From Halomonas sp. M20 (GTDB lineage: Bacteria; Pseudomonadota; Gammaproteobacteria; Pseudomonadales; Halomonadaceae): a stretch of 64,000 nucleotides of DNA. Position 1 is the first letter of the stretch. Every line of letters begins with the position of its first letter. Below are positions 26,887 through 35,745 of this stretch, in pieces. The stretch covers positions 992,001 through 1,056,000 of the forward strand of contig NZ_JACNMQ010000001.1 in NCBI RefSeq assembly GCF_020622265.1, in the 5' to 3' direction. A program made the translations under genes and the position numbers. The notes below the pieces were generated by a model. That model was not told the origin of the DNA, ran no database searches, and saw only the letters and a list, made by a program, of their open reading frames with translations.

Positions 26887-27888
26887 CTACTGTTGAAGCT
26901 GCTCATAGTTATCCAGAATCTGCTGACCCTGTTCGCCGGCGCGCTTGCTCCACTCCTCCGTCATGGTGTTGCCGATTTCCTCGAGGGACGCGGCCAATTC
27001 CTCGCTAGGTTCACTGACGGTGATGCCGTTCTCGCGCAGCACCTCGAGTGCCTCTTCGGTTTCCGTGCGACTCATCTCCCAACCGCGTTCCTGCGCTTCT
27101 TTCGCTGCGTCCAGTACGGCCTGTTGGGTTTTTTCGTCAAGGCGGCCAAAGGCGCGTTCGCTGACGATGATCATGTTCTTGGGCAGCCACAGCTGAGCGT
27201 GGTTGAAGTTGCCGAGATAGTCCCAGGCCTTGGTGTCGGCGCCAGTAGCCGGTGAGGTGACCATGGCATCTACGCGACCGGTGCTGAAGGCAGTAGGAAT
27301 GTCCGGTACTTCGATCTGGGTTGGCACTGCGCCGGCCAGCTGCGCCAGACGCTCGCTGGATTTGTTATAAGCGCGCATCTTGAGATTCTTCAGATCGTCG
27401 ATGGTTGACACCTTGTCCTGAGTATAGATGCCCTGAGGTGGCCAGGGAACGGCGAACAGCAGGCGCAGTTGCTGCTTGGCGAGTTCCTCGTCGATGATCT
27501 CCTTAGAGGCTTCCCAAAGGGTCCGCGACTGTTCGTAGCTCGAGGCTAGATAAGGCACCGAATCCACCTCGAAGATCGGATTTTCGTTGGCCAGACGTGA
27601 CATGATCATCTCGCCTATAGGTACGATGCTGCGCCGTACCGAATTCTTGATCTCTGGATGAGCGATCAGTGAACCGTTGGCATGCACGGTGATATCCAGC
27701 TCGCCGCCGGTTTTCTCGCGCACGTCGTCGGCAAATTCGCGAATATTGACGGTATGAAAGGTGCGATCACCATAGGGGGTGGGCATGTCCCATTCCGTCG
27801 CGGCCTGAGCGGTGTTCAAGGCGGCGGCCAGACCCGTGGCAACTAGCGATAGCGCGACGAACTGACAACCGGATCTATAAAGAGACAT
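26887..27888 (-). CDS. dctP: TRAP transporter substrate-binding protein (DctP family)
   Basis: Periplasmic solute receptor for the dctQM permease. The 333-residue protein has a signal peptide (about 1-29, ending AQA) and DctP motifs: GGELDITVHANGSLIAHPEI, LKMRAYNKSSERLAQLAGAV (with the Arg that clamps carboxylates) and VDAMVTSPATGADTKAWDYL. Carboxylated ligands are usual. The divergent 5-oxoproline operon and the downstream asparaginase make pyroglutamate or a related amino-acid derivative a reasonable guess, not shown by sequence. Confidence 0.95.
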   Translation of the reverse strand: MSLYRSGCQFVALSLVATGLAAALNTAQAATEWDMPTPYGDRTFHTVNIREFADDVREKTGGELDITVHANGSLIAHPEIKNSVRRSIVPIGEMIMSRLANENPIFEVDSVPYLASSYEQSRTLWEASKEIIDEELAKQQLRLLFAVPWPPQGIYTQDKVSTIDDLKNLKMRAYNKSSERLAQLAGAVPTQIEVPDIPTAFSTGRVDAMVTSPATGADTKAWDYLGNFNHAQLWLPKNMIIVSERAFGRLDEKTQQAVLDAAKEAQERGWEMSRTETEEALEVLRENGITVSEPSEELAASLEEIGNTMTEEWSKRAGEQGQQILDNYEQLQQ

Positions 27889-28020
27889 ACGCGATTCCTT
27901 CTTTGTTGTCGAAAAAGTGTTTTGCCCCGAGCCTTGTCGATCGGCACAAGTACGGCTTCAATGAGCATAGAACACAACTTGAGTGAAGCACACCACGACC
28001 ATCCAATGAAGGGAGACCCA

Positions 28021-28899
28021 ATGGCCAATGTTGCTGCCGCCTATCGTGCCACCTCGGGATCGATTCTCGATATCGACCGTAATTTTTATCGTCGGCTTGC
28101 GCAAGAGCAGGATGGCCGCAAATTGACCACCAGCCATACGGTGCCTATCCGTGATGGCCTGGCCTGGGAGGTGCCAGCAGGGCATATATTTCGCATTAAG
28201 ATAACGCAAGGCCCGCAGGTCGGCGATCTCAATCTCTGGAGTCTGCACAATCCTCGCGAGCGCTTCTGGGCCTCCCGCACCCGTCAGCTGCAGCATGCGC
28301 ATGTCTCGACCTTCGATAGGCTGTGGTCGACACTGCCTTATCTGCGTCCCATGGCCACCATCATCGACGACAGCCTGGCGGATTACGGCATGGACGACGA
28401 AGGTGGACGGGTACACGATCTGCTCGGCACGCGCTGCGATCCTTATGTGAATCGACTACTCAGCGGTGAAGATTTCGACTTTCATTGTCATTCCAATCTG
28501 GTGCGGGCGGTGCTTCCTCATGGTCTCGATGAGCGGGACGTCCACGACGTGCTCAACGTCTTTCAATGCACAGGCTTGAATGATGACGATCAATATTTCA
28601 TGAAGGCCTGCCCGGCACGAAAGGGCGACTATCTGGAATTCTTCGCCGAGATCGATCTGCTCTGCGCCATGTCCTGCTGCCCAGGGGGCGATCTCTCTGT
28701 GGATCTTTGGGGTCCGGAGGCCGCCGATCCGCTACAGACCTGTCATCCGCTGGGCGTGGAGGTCTATGCTGTAGAAGATGATTTGCTCAAAGGCTGGTCG
28801 CCGCCGGAGCCCGCTCCTTATAAAGGAGGGCATGGATTGCAGCGACCGCAGGTCGACTGGGCGGAAATCAAGGCAAACAGCACGAATAGCGGCCAATAA
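28021..28899 (+). CDS. DUF1989 / urea carboxylase-associated family protein
   Basis: A 292-residue protein of the DUF1989 family, found near urea carboxylase and other amide-degrading genes. Seen: [20 protein letters not shown] and a Cys-containing segment [14 protein letters not shown], compatible with metal binding. I start at MANVAAAYR, which is preceded by GGGAGA; the frame is open to 27922. It is the first gene of the divergent operon with pxpABC, 14 bp before pxpA, so it probably helps pyroglutamate or related lactam metabolism. Confidence 0.85.
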   Translation: MANVAAAYRATSGSILDIDRNFYRRLAQEQDGRKLTTSHTVPIRDGLAWEVPAGHIFRIKITQGPQVGDLNLWSLHNPRERFWASRTRQLQHAHVSTFDRLWSTLPYLRPMATIIDDSLADYGMDDEGGRVHDLLGTRCDPYVNRLLSGEDFDFHCHSNLVRAVLPHGLDERDVHDVLNVFQCTGLNDDDQYFMKACPARKGDYLEFFAEIDLLCAMSCCPGGDLSVDLWGPEAADPLQTCHPLGVEVYAVEDDLLKGWSPPEPAPYKGGHGLQRPQVDWAEIKANSTNSGQ

Positions 28900-28913
28900 G
28901 GGAGGACAACACC

Positions 28914-29681
28914 ATGCCAACCTTGCTACTCAATGCGGATGTGGGAGAGAGTTTCGGTGCCTGGACGATGGGGAGGGATGAAGAGGTCATGCCCTACATC
29001 GATCTGGCCAACGTGGCTTGCGGTTTCCATGCCTCTGACCCGGATACCCTGCGGCGTACAGTGCGTCTGGCGGTGGCGAACAAGGTCGCGGTAGGCGCGC
29101 ATCCCGCCTATCCGGATCTGGTGGGGTTCGGACGTCGTTCCATGGCGTGTTCCGCGGAGGAGATCGAGAACCTGGTGCTCTATCAGATTGGCGCGCTAGC
29201 GGCGATGTGCGAGGCGGAAGGCACTCGGCTGCGATACGTCAAACCCCATGGCGCACTCTACAACGACATGATGCGCGACAGCGTCAAGCTCGCCGCGGTA
29301 ATGCGGGCGGTGGCCGCCTTCGATGCGGCACTGCCATTAATGGTCATGGCCACTCGCGATCCCGCACCGGCCCAGGAGTTGGCCGATGGCCATCTGATTA
29401 CCCTGTGGTTCGAGGCTTTCGCAGATCGCGCCTATGACGGCGAAGGCCGGCTGGTATCTCGGCGCAAGCCCGGCGCGGTACATCACGATGCCGAGACGAT
29501 CGTCGATCAGGCGCTGCGAATCGCCAAGGGCCAGCCGCTAACCGCAAGCGACGGCAGCGAGCTGGTGCTAGAAGCGCAAACACTGTGCGTGCATGGCGAC
29601 AATCCGGAATCCATCGCCGCGGTGAGAGCGATTCGTCAGGCGCTGGCGGAGAGCGGAATGAGCGCTACGATAGAGGTATGA
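28914..29681 (+). CDS. pxpA: 5-oxoprolinase subunit PxpA (LamB/YcsF family)
   Basis: Subunit A of the bacterial ATP-dependent 5-oxoprolinase, which opens pyroglutamate to glutamate. The 255-residue protein shows [12 protein letters not shown] at the N-terminus, [40 protein letters not shown], and the ending [19 protein letters not shown]. All are hallmarks of the family. A good ribosome site (GGGAGGA) precedes it. It is followed by a 198-bp gap containing a REP-like hairpin before pxpB. Confidence 0.96.
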   Translation: MPTLLLNADVGESFGAWTMGRDEEVMPYIDLANVACGFHASDPDTLRRTVRLAVANKVAVGAHPAYPDLVGFGRRSMACSAEEIENLVLYQIGALAAMCEAEGTRLRYVKPHGALYNDMMRDSVKLAAVMRAVAAFDAALPLMVMATRDPAPAQELADGHLITLWFEAFADRAYDGEGRLVSRRKPGAVHHDAETIVDQALRIAKGQPLTASDGSELVLEAQTLCVHGDNPESIAAVRAIRQALAESGMSATIEV

Positions 29682-29729
29682 GCCGACTTGGAAACTGTTT
29701 CCGAATTTTTCACAGCGATGGACGCCGGG

Positions 29730-29814
29730 GGTAAGGTAAAGCAAGGGTCTTTTGCCATGGATGGCAAAAGTAGCGCCCAAGGACGGGTTTACAGCGCCCT
29801 TGCGGTACCTTGCC
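29730..29814. repeat. REP-like double inverted repeat between pxpA and pxpB
   Basis: Outer imperfect 18-bp arms: GGTAAGGTAAAGCAAGGG at 29730-29747, matched by 29797-29814. Inside is a perfect inner hairpin, CTTTTGCCAT (29749-29758), GG, then ATGGCAAAAG (29761-29770). Such long intergenic hairpins are common repeated elements in this bacterial group; here it may cut or stabilise the pxp message. Confidence 0.65.
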
Positions 29815-29879
29815 GCCGGAGAAGTGTCTCTTAGCGACTGAGTTTTGAAAAGCACTCTATGAGCAAGGAAGCATATGCA

Positions 29880-30614
29880 ATGCAGTTACCGTGTCTGGAA
29901 GTGGCGGGGGTCGACGCCTGGCTAGTGCGATTGTTCGATCGTATCGACGATGCCAACATGCCCTGGATCATGGCGTTGCTACGCCGCTGCGAAGAGAGTT
30001 TTGGCGATGCGCTGGTCGACTTGGTGCCGTCCTACACCACGCTATTGGTGCATTACAATCCCCTACAGCTCACGCCGGCGCAGGCGCGCTCGCGTCTAGC
30101 GACGCTGCTTGCGGATCTCGAACCCGACGAGCAGGGTGCCCTCGGTGAGATTAAAGAGCTGCAGGTCTGGTATGACGATAGCGTAGGGCCAGAGCTTTCT
30201 CTGCTCCAAGAGCGTAGCGGACTTTCCCGGGAGGCGGTCATCGAGGCCCACACCGATCAGAAATATCATGTCTTCGCCCTGGGGTTTGCGCCAGGGTTCG
30301 CCTTTATGGGCAGCTTGACCGAAGAGCTGGTATTGCCGCGTCTGGATACCCCGCGAAAGCGCGTGCCGGCGGGCAGCGTAGCGGTAGCCAATCGCCAGAC
30401 ATCCGCTTACCCGCGCATATCCCCTGGGGGCTGGAACCTGATCGGGCGCACTAGCGCACGGCTGTTCGACCGCGAGCGCGACGGCTTCAGTCTATTGCGA
30501 GTGGGTGATCGGGTGCGCTTCGTGGCGGTGGATCGCAAAGAGTTCGAGGACGCCGGTGGCGATACCACGCCGGTCGAGGAGCGCGGCGCGGAGACAAGCA
30601 GGAAGAATTCATGA
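29880..30614 (+). CDS. pxpB: 5-oxoprolinase subunit PxpB (KipI-like)
   Basis: Second subunit of 5-oxoprolinase, carboxyltransferase C/D-type domain. The 244-residue product has HYNPLQLTPAQARSRL, QVWYDDSVGPELSLLQERSG, the family signature FALGFAPGFAFMGSL, and TPRKRVPAGSVAVANRQTSA, YPRISPGGWNLIGRT. I chose the ATG with AAGGAAG 8 bp upstream; another ATG lies 21 bp earlier in frame. It overlaps pxpC by 4 bp. Confidence 0.95.
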   Translation: MQLPCLEVAGVDAWLVRLFDRIDDANMPWIMALLRRCEESFGDALVDLVPSYTTLLVHYNPLQLTPAQARSRLATLLADLEPDEQGALGEIKELQVWYDDSVGPELSLLQERSGLSREAVIEAHTDQKYHVFALGFAPGFAFMGSLTEELVLPRLDTPRKRVPAGSVAVANRQTSAYPRISPGGWNLIGRTSARLFDRERDGFSLLRVGDRVRFVAVDRKEFEDAGGDTTPVEERGAETSRKNS

Positions 30615-31594
30615 GTGTAGCCAGCGGTAGGAGCAGTAGGGGCGGTAGTGGTGAAGGCAGAGTGCAATTGCGCGTAGAGCAAGCCGGGCCGCTTGCGTTA
30701 TTACAGGATGCCGGGCGCTTCGGTGTGCGGCGCCTTGGCGTGACTCAGGGTGGTCCGGTAGACATTCATGCCTGGGCCTGGGCCAATCATTTACTAGACA
30801 ACCGCTGGGGCGCGGCGACGCTCGAAATCACTTTCGGTGGCTTGAGTCTGATTGCCGAAGGCAATGCACGGCTGGCGCTGGCGGGAGCGGATCTCGAAGC
30901 GACCCTGGACGATGAACCAATCGAACCCTGGTCGCGTTTTGAAGTACAGGCGGGTCAGCGCCTGCGCTTCGGTGCGCCGAAAGATGGGTTGCGAGCCTAT
31001 TTGGCCGCGCCGGGCGGCTTTCTTGCCGAGCCGGTGCTGGGGAGTGTTGCCGGTGTGACCAGGGAGGGCTTGGGAGGCCACGATGGCCAGGGCGGCAAGT
31101 TGCAAAAAGGCGATGCTCTGGTCTTTCAACAAGGCCATATTGAAAACGATGAACTGCCCGAAGCACCATCTGCAGATAAGCGCCCGGATTATTCACAACC
31201 GACGAGACTTGCGCTGGTACCCGGCGCCCAGATTGCCGACTTTGAAAGCCGTAGTCTCTTTGCGGCGTTCAATCACCCTTGGCAGGTCGATGATCGTGCC
31301 GATCGTATGGGCGTGCGTCTCACCGGCCCGCTTTTGAAGTGCGCCGTTTCCAGCATGATCTCTGAGGGCATAGGGCTCGGCGCCGTACAGGTACCGCCGG
31401 ACGGCCAGCCAATCGTTCTGCTCAATGATCGCCAGACCATTGGTGGCTACCCGCGGCTGGGCACCTTGACGCCGCTTGCCTGCGCGCAACTGGCGCAGTG
31501 TTTACCAGGGCATGAGGTGCATTTACAGGCTCAGGCGTTAAGTGCGGCGCAAGAAGAATACCGAGACTTTCTGCGGCTCTTTCGGGCTGATTGA
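30611..31594 (+). CDS. pxpC: 5-oxoprolinase subunit PxpC (biotin-dependent carboxyltransferase family)
   Basis: Third subunit of 5-oxoprolinase. The 327-residue protein has the carboxyltransferase A/B-type signatures QDAGRFGVRRLGVTQGGPVD near the start, LALAGADLEATL, RAYLAAPGGF, SEGIGLGAVQVPPDGQPIVL and LNDRQTIGGYPRLGTL. It overlaps pxpB by 4 bp, which supports a coupled PxpBC complex. The gene ends 16 bp from the convergent MFS transporter gene. Confidence 0.95.
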   Translation: MSVASGRSSRGGSGEGRVQLRVEQAGPLALLQDAGRFGVRRLGVTQGGPVDIHAWAWANHLLDNRWGAATLEITFGGLSLIAEGNARLALAGADLEATLDDEPIEPWSRFEVQAGQRLRFGAPKDGLRAYLAAPGGFLAEPVLGSVAGVTREGLGGHDGQGGKLQKGDALVFQQGHIENDELPEAPSADKRPDYSQPTRLALVPGAQIADFESRSLFAAFNHPWQVDDRADRMGVRLTGPLLKCAVSSMISEGIGLGAVQVPPDGQPIVLLNDRQTIGGYPRLGTLTPLACAQLAQCLPGHEVHLQAQALSAAQEEYRDFLRLFRAD

Positions 31595-31609
31595 CGCCCT
31601 GTGCGGCAA

Positions 31610-32827
31610 TCAATGGGCGATGGTCACCAATTGGCCCTGAGTATCGAGTTCGAGCCTGCGCTGACGCCCTGCCAGCAGGGCGAAGTTAGTGGCCAGCGCG
31701 ACGTAGACCAATAACACCGTGGCCAGCAATCTCATGTCCTGGGTATATTCCAGCAGGATACCGACCATCAATGGCCCGGTGGCCGCCAATACATAACCAA
31801 ACCCCTGAGCCATGCTCGACAACTGGCTTGCGAGTTCCGAAGTGCCGGTGCGCAGCACGATCAGCGTCAGCGCCATGCTGAAGCAGCCCCCTTGACCCAT
31901 CCCCAGAAGAAGTGCCCCCAGCCAGCGCCAGTTCAGCGGTGCCAAGAGGAGCAGGGCGATACCTGCGGCAGTCATGCTCATCAGCAGAAGAATGGTAGGG
32001 CGCTGATCGCGACCCAGGCGTGCAAGCCAAGGCGCCCCCAGAGCGGTCGCCAGTTGGCAGGTAATCGAGGTGGCCAACAACCAGCCGGCCTCGCTTTCGT
32101 CGAGCCCGCGGTGTTGAAGCAGTACCGGCAGCCAGCCGAAGACGATATAGGCAAGGGATGACTGGCAGCCCATGTAGCCGGTCACCTGCCAAGCCAGCAT
32201 TGAACGCATCAGGCGGGGCTTGGGGTGTTGAAGTTGTGTATGTCCCCCGATGCCCGAGCGGGGGTGCGGCATGCTCAGACGCCAGGCGGTCAGTGCCAGC
32301 AAGGCAAGAAGCGCCCAGCTACCCAGACCGAAGCGCCAGTCACCCAGCCAGTTCGATAATGGTACCGTGAGTCCGGCGCCTAGTGCTCCGCCCAAGCACA
32401 GCGCCATGGTATAGACGCCGGTCACCACATCGGCGCCCTGGGGGAGCTCGCGCTTTACCAGGCCGGGCAGCAGGGTGCCCGCAATACCGATGGCGGCGCC
32501 GGCCAGCAAGGTGCCGAGGTAGAGCAAGGGAATATTGTTAGTGGCGCGTAATATCAGCGCGAATACCAGCAACAGCAGTCCCAGGCTCAAGGCGCGCTCC
32601 GCACCCAACCGGCTTGATAGTCGAAGCGCCAGAGGCGCGAACAGCCCCAGGCACAGCACCGGAAGAGTGGTCAGGGCGCCAATAGCGGAGGCGGAAAGGC
32701 CAAGCTCTTGCTGAATACGTATCAGCAAGGGGGCCATCGACGATAGCGCCGGACGCAGATTGAGCGCCACGAGAATCATCAATGCCACGAAGAGCAGCGG
32801 GCGAGACCGCGACGGTAGCGATGCCAT
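31610..32827 (-). CDS. MFS transporter, CynX/NimT family
   Basis: A 405-residue major facilitator protein with 12 hydrophobic helices. The N-terminal region (ALNLRPALSSMAPLLIRIQQ) and the early motif LAPLALRLSSRLGAERALSL fit the CynX/NimT (cyanate / 2-nitroimidazole transporter) subgroup. Substrate unknown. It is convergent with the pxp operon and separated from the upstream small gene by only 5 bp on the same strand, so the two probably share a promoter. Confidence 0.85.
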   Translation of the reverse strand: MASLPSRSRPLLFVALMILVALNLRPALSSMAPLLIRIQQELGLSASAIGALTTLPVLCLGLFAPLALRLSSRLGAERALSLGLLLLVFALILRATNNIPLLYLGTLLAGAAIGIAGTLLPGLVKRELPQGADVVTGVYTMALCLGGALGAGLTVPLSNWLGDWRFGLGSWALLALLALTAWRLSMPHPRSGIGGHTQLQHPKPRLMRSMLAWQVTGYMGCQSSLAYIVFGWLPVLLQHRGLDESEAGWLLATSITCQLATALGAPWLARLGRDQRPTILLLMSMTAAGIALLLLAPLNWRWLGALLLGMGQGGCFSMALTLIVLRTGTSELASQLSSMAQGFGYVLAATGPLMVGILLEYTQDMRLLATVLLVYVALATNFALLAGRQRRLELDTQGQLVTIAH

Positions 32828-32832
32828 GGGTG

Positions 32833-33336
32833 TTATTGCAGGTGCTTTTTCAGATCGCCGCGGACGCTGTCGAGGAAGGTGATAAAACGTGTCTCTCGCT
32901 CATCGTCCTGGCGGTCGATACGACAGCCTAGGGACATGCTGCGCTTGACTAGTATCTCGTCAAAGATATCCAAGGTGATCTTGATGGCGGGCTTGGTGCC
33001 CGGTTCGATGCTGCCATCCTCTAGGGTGAAGCTTTCCAGCAAGGTAGCGCGCACGCGGGTAGTGCCGCCTTCGGTCAATACCCGGCGCACGAAGAGCCAG
33101 CCTTCGCAGGCCAGTTCTTCTGCGTTGTCCCGCCGGCGCAGGAACAGGGTGCGATAGCAGGCGCCTTCCTTGGCGCTCTTGTCCGCCATGCTGCGGTAGC
33201 CTTCGGTGACCCGAGAGGCCATGGCATGGGACTCCGCTAGTTTGCGTATAGCGGCATTATGTTCCCGGCTCACTTGATCCTGGCGGTTGAAGCGTTGCCA
33301 GCGGTGATAGTCGTTAAAAAGTCCGGTCGAGTCCAT
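32833..33336 (-). CDS. Hypothetical protein next to the MFS gene and fliD
   Basis: A 167-residue soluble protein that I do not recognise. It starts MDSTGLFNDYHRWQRFNRQD and ends FLDSVRGDLKKHLQ. The N-terminal half is helical and charged; the C-terminal half alternates strands (GWLFVRRVLTEGGTTRVRAT, KPAIKITLDIFDEILVKRSM). No signal peptide or membrane segment. AAGGACA precedes the chosen ATG; the frame is open to 33399. It is divergent from fliD. Confidence 0.7.
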   Translation of the reverse strand: MDSTGLFNDYHRWQRFNRQDQVSREHNAAIRKLAESHAMASRVTEGYRSMADKSAKEGACYRTLFLRRRDNAEELACEGWLFVRRVLTEGGTTRVRATLLESFTLEDGSIEPGTKPAIKITLDIFDEILVKRSMSLGCRIDRQDDERETRFITFLDSVRGDLKKHLQ

Positions 33337-33451
33337 GACAATGTCCTTGAATATCAAGAGGAGTGGCAGTGCAGCCGATATCGAGAGGGAGGCCCTCATT
33401 CAAAGGGGAACCATGATGGCGTACCTGTCGATCTCATGCCAGCGATGACCC

Positions 33452-33478
33452 TCAAGTTCACGCGTAATTTGCCGATAC
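33452..33478 (+). promoter_or_regulatory. Sigma-28 (FliA) promoter of the fliD operon
   Basis: -35 TCAAGTTC (33452-33459), 11-bp spacer, -10 GCCGATAC (33471-33478). It matches the FliA consensus at 6 of 8 and 7 of 8 positions with exact spacing, about 88 bp before the fliD start. It lies just outside the divergent unknown gene. Confidence 0.82.
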
Positions 33479-33565
33479 ATCGAATTGAACACCTGTCGCG
33501 AGCCTTTTCCAGCGGCGAAGCCGTTGTCGGGCTGGTAAAAAGGTCATAGATCAAAGAGGGTCATC

Positions 33566-34954
33566 ATGGCGAGTATTTCTTCACTAGGTATCGGGTCGGG
33601 AATGGACCTCAATGGTCTGCTCGATCAGCTTAAAGCCGCTGAGCGTCAGAAGCTGGTCCCGATCGTTCAGCAACAAAAAAGCTACGAGGCCAAGATTTCA
33701 GCATTTGGCAAGCTCGAGTCGGCGTTGGACAAGTTTCAGGAAGCGGCGTCCAAGCTGAATAAGCCGGATACCTTCCGCGCAGTGACCAGCAATGTCACCG
33801 GTGAAGGGTTCACCGCTGCCTCGAGTAGTAGTGCAGTGCCAGGTCGCTATGAGGTCTCGGTCACCAATTTGGCCAGGGCACAGTCACTGGCATCGCCTGG
33901 TGTCGCCGACAAGAGTGCTCAGCAAGGTACCGGTGCCGGCACTATCTCCATTACCCAGAATGGTACGACTCACGATATCGCCATCGGTGATGGGGCAAGT
34001 TCGCTGACCCAGATTCGCAACGCGATCAATGCTACCGACGGGCTCGGTGTGACCGCCTCCATCGTCAACGACGGCGATGCAACCGCACCCTATCGTTTGG
34101 TACTGACATCAGACGAGACCGGTACGCAATCCGAGATGACGTTGACGACCAGCGGCAATGCTCGCCTGGGTGAGCTGCTCACTTATGACAGCAGCGCGAA
34201 TACGGGCACGATGACCGAGACGGTGGATTCCCAAGATGCCAGCCTGAGCGTCAACGGCATCGCCATCACTAGCCAGTCAAACCGCCTCGAGGAAGCTATT
34301 CAGGGTGTCACGCTCGATCTGACCAGTCCTACGGCATCGGGCACCTTGACGGTTAGCGGCGATAGCGAGGGCATCACGCAAAATGTCCAGGACTTCGTCG
34401 ATGCTTACAATTCACTGCAGAAAACCATGGATGGTCTCACTTCTTATAACAAGGAGACCGACGTGGCGGGTCAATTGCTTGGGGATAGTACGATGCGCAG
34501 CGTTGAAGCGCGGTTGCGTACCGTAATGAGCTCCACTGCCGGCGCCGGCACTGCTCAAATGCTGTCGGATGTGGGCATCGAGCTGACCCTCGACGGCAGT
34601 TTGAAGATCGACGATGAAAAGCTCGGCGAGTGGGTCAATAACGATCCCGAGGGGCTGAACAAGTATTTTGCCGGCACTGCCACGACTGACGGTCTGGCGG
34701 ATAAAGTAGGCGACACCTTGGGTGCCATGCTCGATTTCGAAGGCATGCTGGATAACGCCACGGGTGGCCTGAAAGAACGGATGAGTTCTCTGGACGATCG
34801 CTTCGATCGAATGGAGCGCACAATTGATTCTACCGTAGACCGCTATCGCCAGCAGTTCGCGCAGATGGATACTCTGGTCGCCCAGATGAACTCCACCATG
34901 AGTTACCTGGGTCAGCAGTTCGATGCCATGAATGCCCAATTGGGTAATAGTTGA
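33566..34954 (+). CDS. fliD: Flagellar filament cap protein FliD (HAP2)
   Basis: Caps the growing filament and folds flagellin. The 462-residue protein begins MASISSLGIGSGMDLNGLLD, the conserved FliD start, followed by a coiled-coil N-terminal domain (LKAAERQKLVPIVQQQKSYE). The C-terminal FliD domain has NVQDFVDAYNSLQKTMDGLT and ADKVGDTLGAMLDFEGMLDN, ending in a coiled coil. Length is standard. It is the first gene of the fliD-S-T run; fliS overlaps or abuts the stop. Confidence 0.97.
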   Translation: MASISSLGIGSGMDLNGLLDQLKAAERQKLVPIVQQQKSYEAKISAFGKLESALDKFQEAASKLNKPDTFRAVTSNVTGEGFTAASSSSAVPGRYEVSVTNLARAQSLASPGVADKSAQQGTGAGTISITQNGTTHDIAIGDGASSLTQIRNAINATDGLGVTASIVNDGDATAPYRLVLTSDETGTQSEMTLTTSGNARLGELLTYDSSANTGTMTETVDSQDASLSVNGIAITSQSNRLEEAIQGVTLDLTSPTASGTLTVSGDSEGITQNVQDFVDAYNSLQKTMDGLTSYNKETDVAGQLLGDSTMRSVEARLRTVMSSTAGAGTAQMLSDVGIELTLDGSLKIDDEKLGEWVNNDPEGLNKYFAGTATTDGLADKVGDTLGAMLDFEGMLDNATGGLKERMSSLDDRFDRMERTIDSTVDRYRQQFAQMDTLVAQMNSTMSYLGQQFDAMNAQLGNS

Positions 34955-34965
34955 TGGAGCTTTCA

Positions 34966-35349
34966 ATGAGTGCGATGCGCGGTGCCAATGCCTACGCTCG
35001 AGTGGGCGTGGAAACCGGGGTGATGTCCGCATCGCCCCATCAGTTGATCGTGATGCTTTTCGATGGCGCACAGGCTTCCATGCGGGCCGCGCGCCTGCAC
35101 ATGCAGCAGGGTAACGTAACGGAAAAAGGCAAGTCGCTATCCAAGGCGATCGATATCGTCAACAATGGACTGGGGGCAGGGCTTGATCATGAGCGCGGGG
35201 GCGAGGTCGCCGAACGCTTGGGATCGCTTTATGATTATATTGTCAGCTTGTTGCTGAAGGCCAATCTGAAGAACGACGAGCAGTCTCTCGATGAGGCCTC
35301 GCAATTGCTTGAAAACATCGCCTCCGCTTGGCGCGAAATTGCACCTTAA
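34966..35349 (+). CDS. fliS: Flagellin chaperone FliS
   Basis: Cytoplasmic chaperone that binds the flagellin C-terminus before export. The 127-residue protein has the conserved YARVGVETGVMSASPHQLIV, MLFDGA and the KAIDIVNNGLGAGLDHERGG segment. GGAG lies 6 bp before the chosen ATG (MSAMRG); an in-frame ATG 12 bp upstream is possible. It is 11 bp after fliD. Confidence 0.95.
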   Translation: MSAMRGANAYARVGVETGVMSASPHQLIVMLFDGAQASMRAARLHMQQGNVTEKGKSLSKAIDIVNNGLGAGLDHERGGEVAERLGSLYDYIVSLLLKANLKNDEQSLDEASQLLENIASAWREIAP

Positions 35350-35379
35350 CACGTGCGCTTGAGCAAGGAGGAGTTGCCG

Positions 35380-35745
35380 ATGAGGCCAATAGACGCAGTG
35401 TTCGTGAGCTATAAAAAACTTCTTACCCGTTCTGCACGTATGCTGGCTCTGGCTCGCAAAGAGGAATGGGCGCAGCTAGCCGAAGAAGAATCTGCTTACC
35501 GGAAGGAGATTGAAGCGCTCAAGGAGTTGGAGACGCCCGAGACGCAGACCTCCGATAGTGTGCGCCGTAAAGCCGAACTGCTCGAACGACTTCTCATCCA
35601 GGATGCAGAAACGCGTCGGTGTGTGGAAAAGCATCGCGCCGAACTTGGCGAATTGATGGACGACAGCCGTCGTCGACGAGATCTTTCCCGAGCTTATCAG
35701 GCTGCCGATATTGGTGGTGTTTCCAGTAATCAAGGCCGCCAATGA
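35380..35745 (+). CDS. fliT: Flagellar protein FliT-like chaperone
   Basis: A 121-residue helical, charged protein after fliS, in the place of FliT, the FliD chaperone that in enterics also inhibits FlhDC. Sequence similarity by eye is weak, as is usual for FliT; position and size (121 against about 121-127) carry the call. A strong AAGGAGG site precedes the ATG giving MRPIDAVF. The stop overlaps the next gene by 4 bp. Confidence 0.75.
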   Translation: MRPIDAVFVSYKKLLTRSARMLALARKEEWAQLAEEESAYRKEIEALKELETPETQTSDSVRRKAELLERLLIQDAETRRCVEKHRAELGELMDDSRRRRDLSRAYQAADIGGVSSNQGRQ

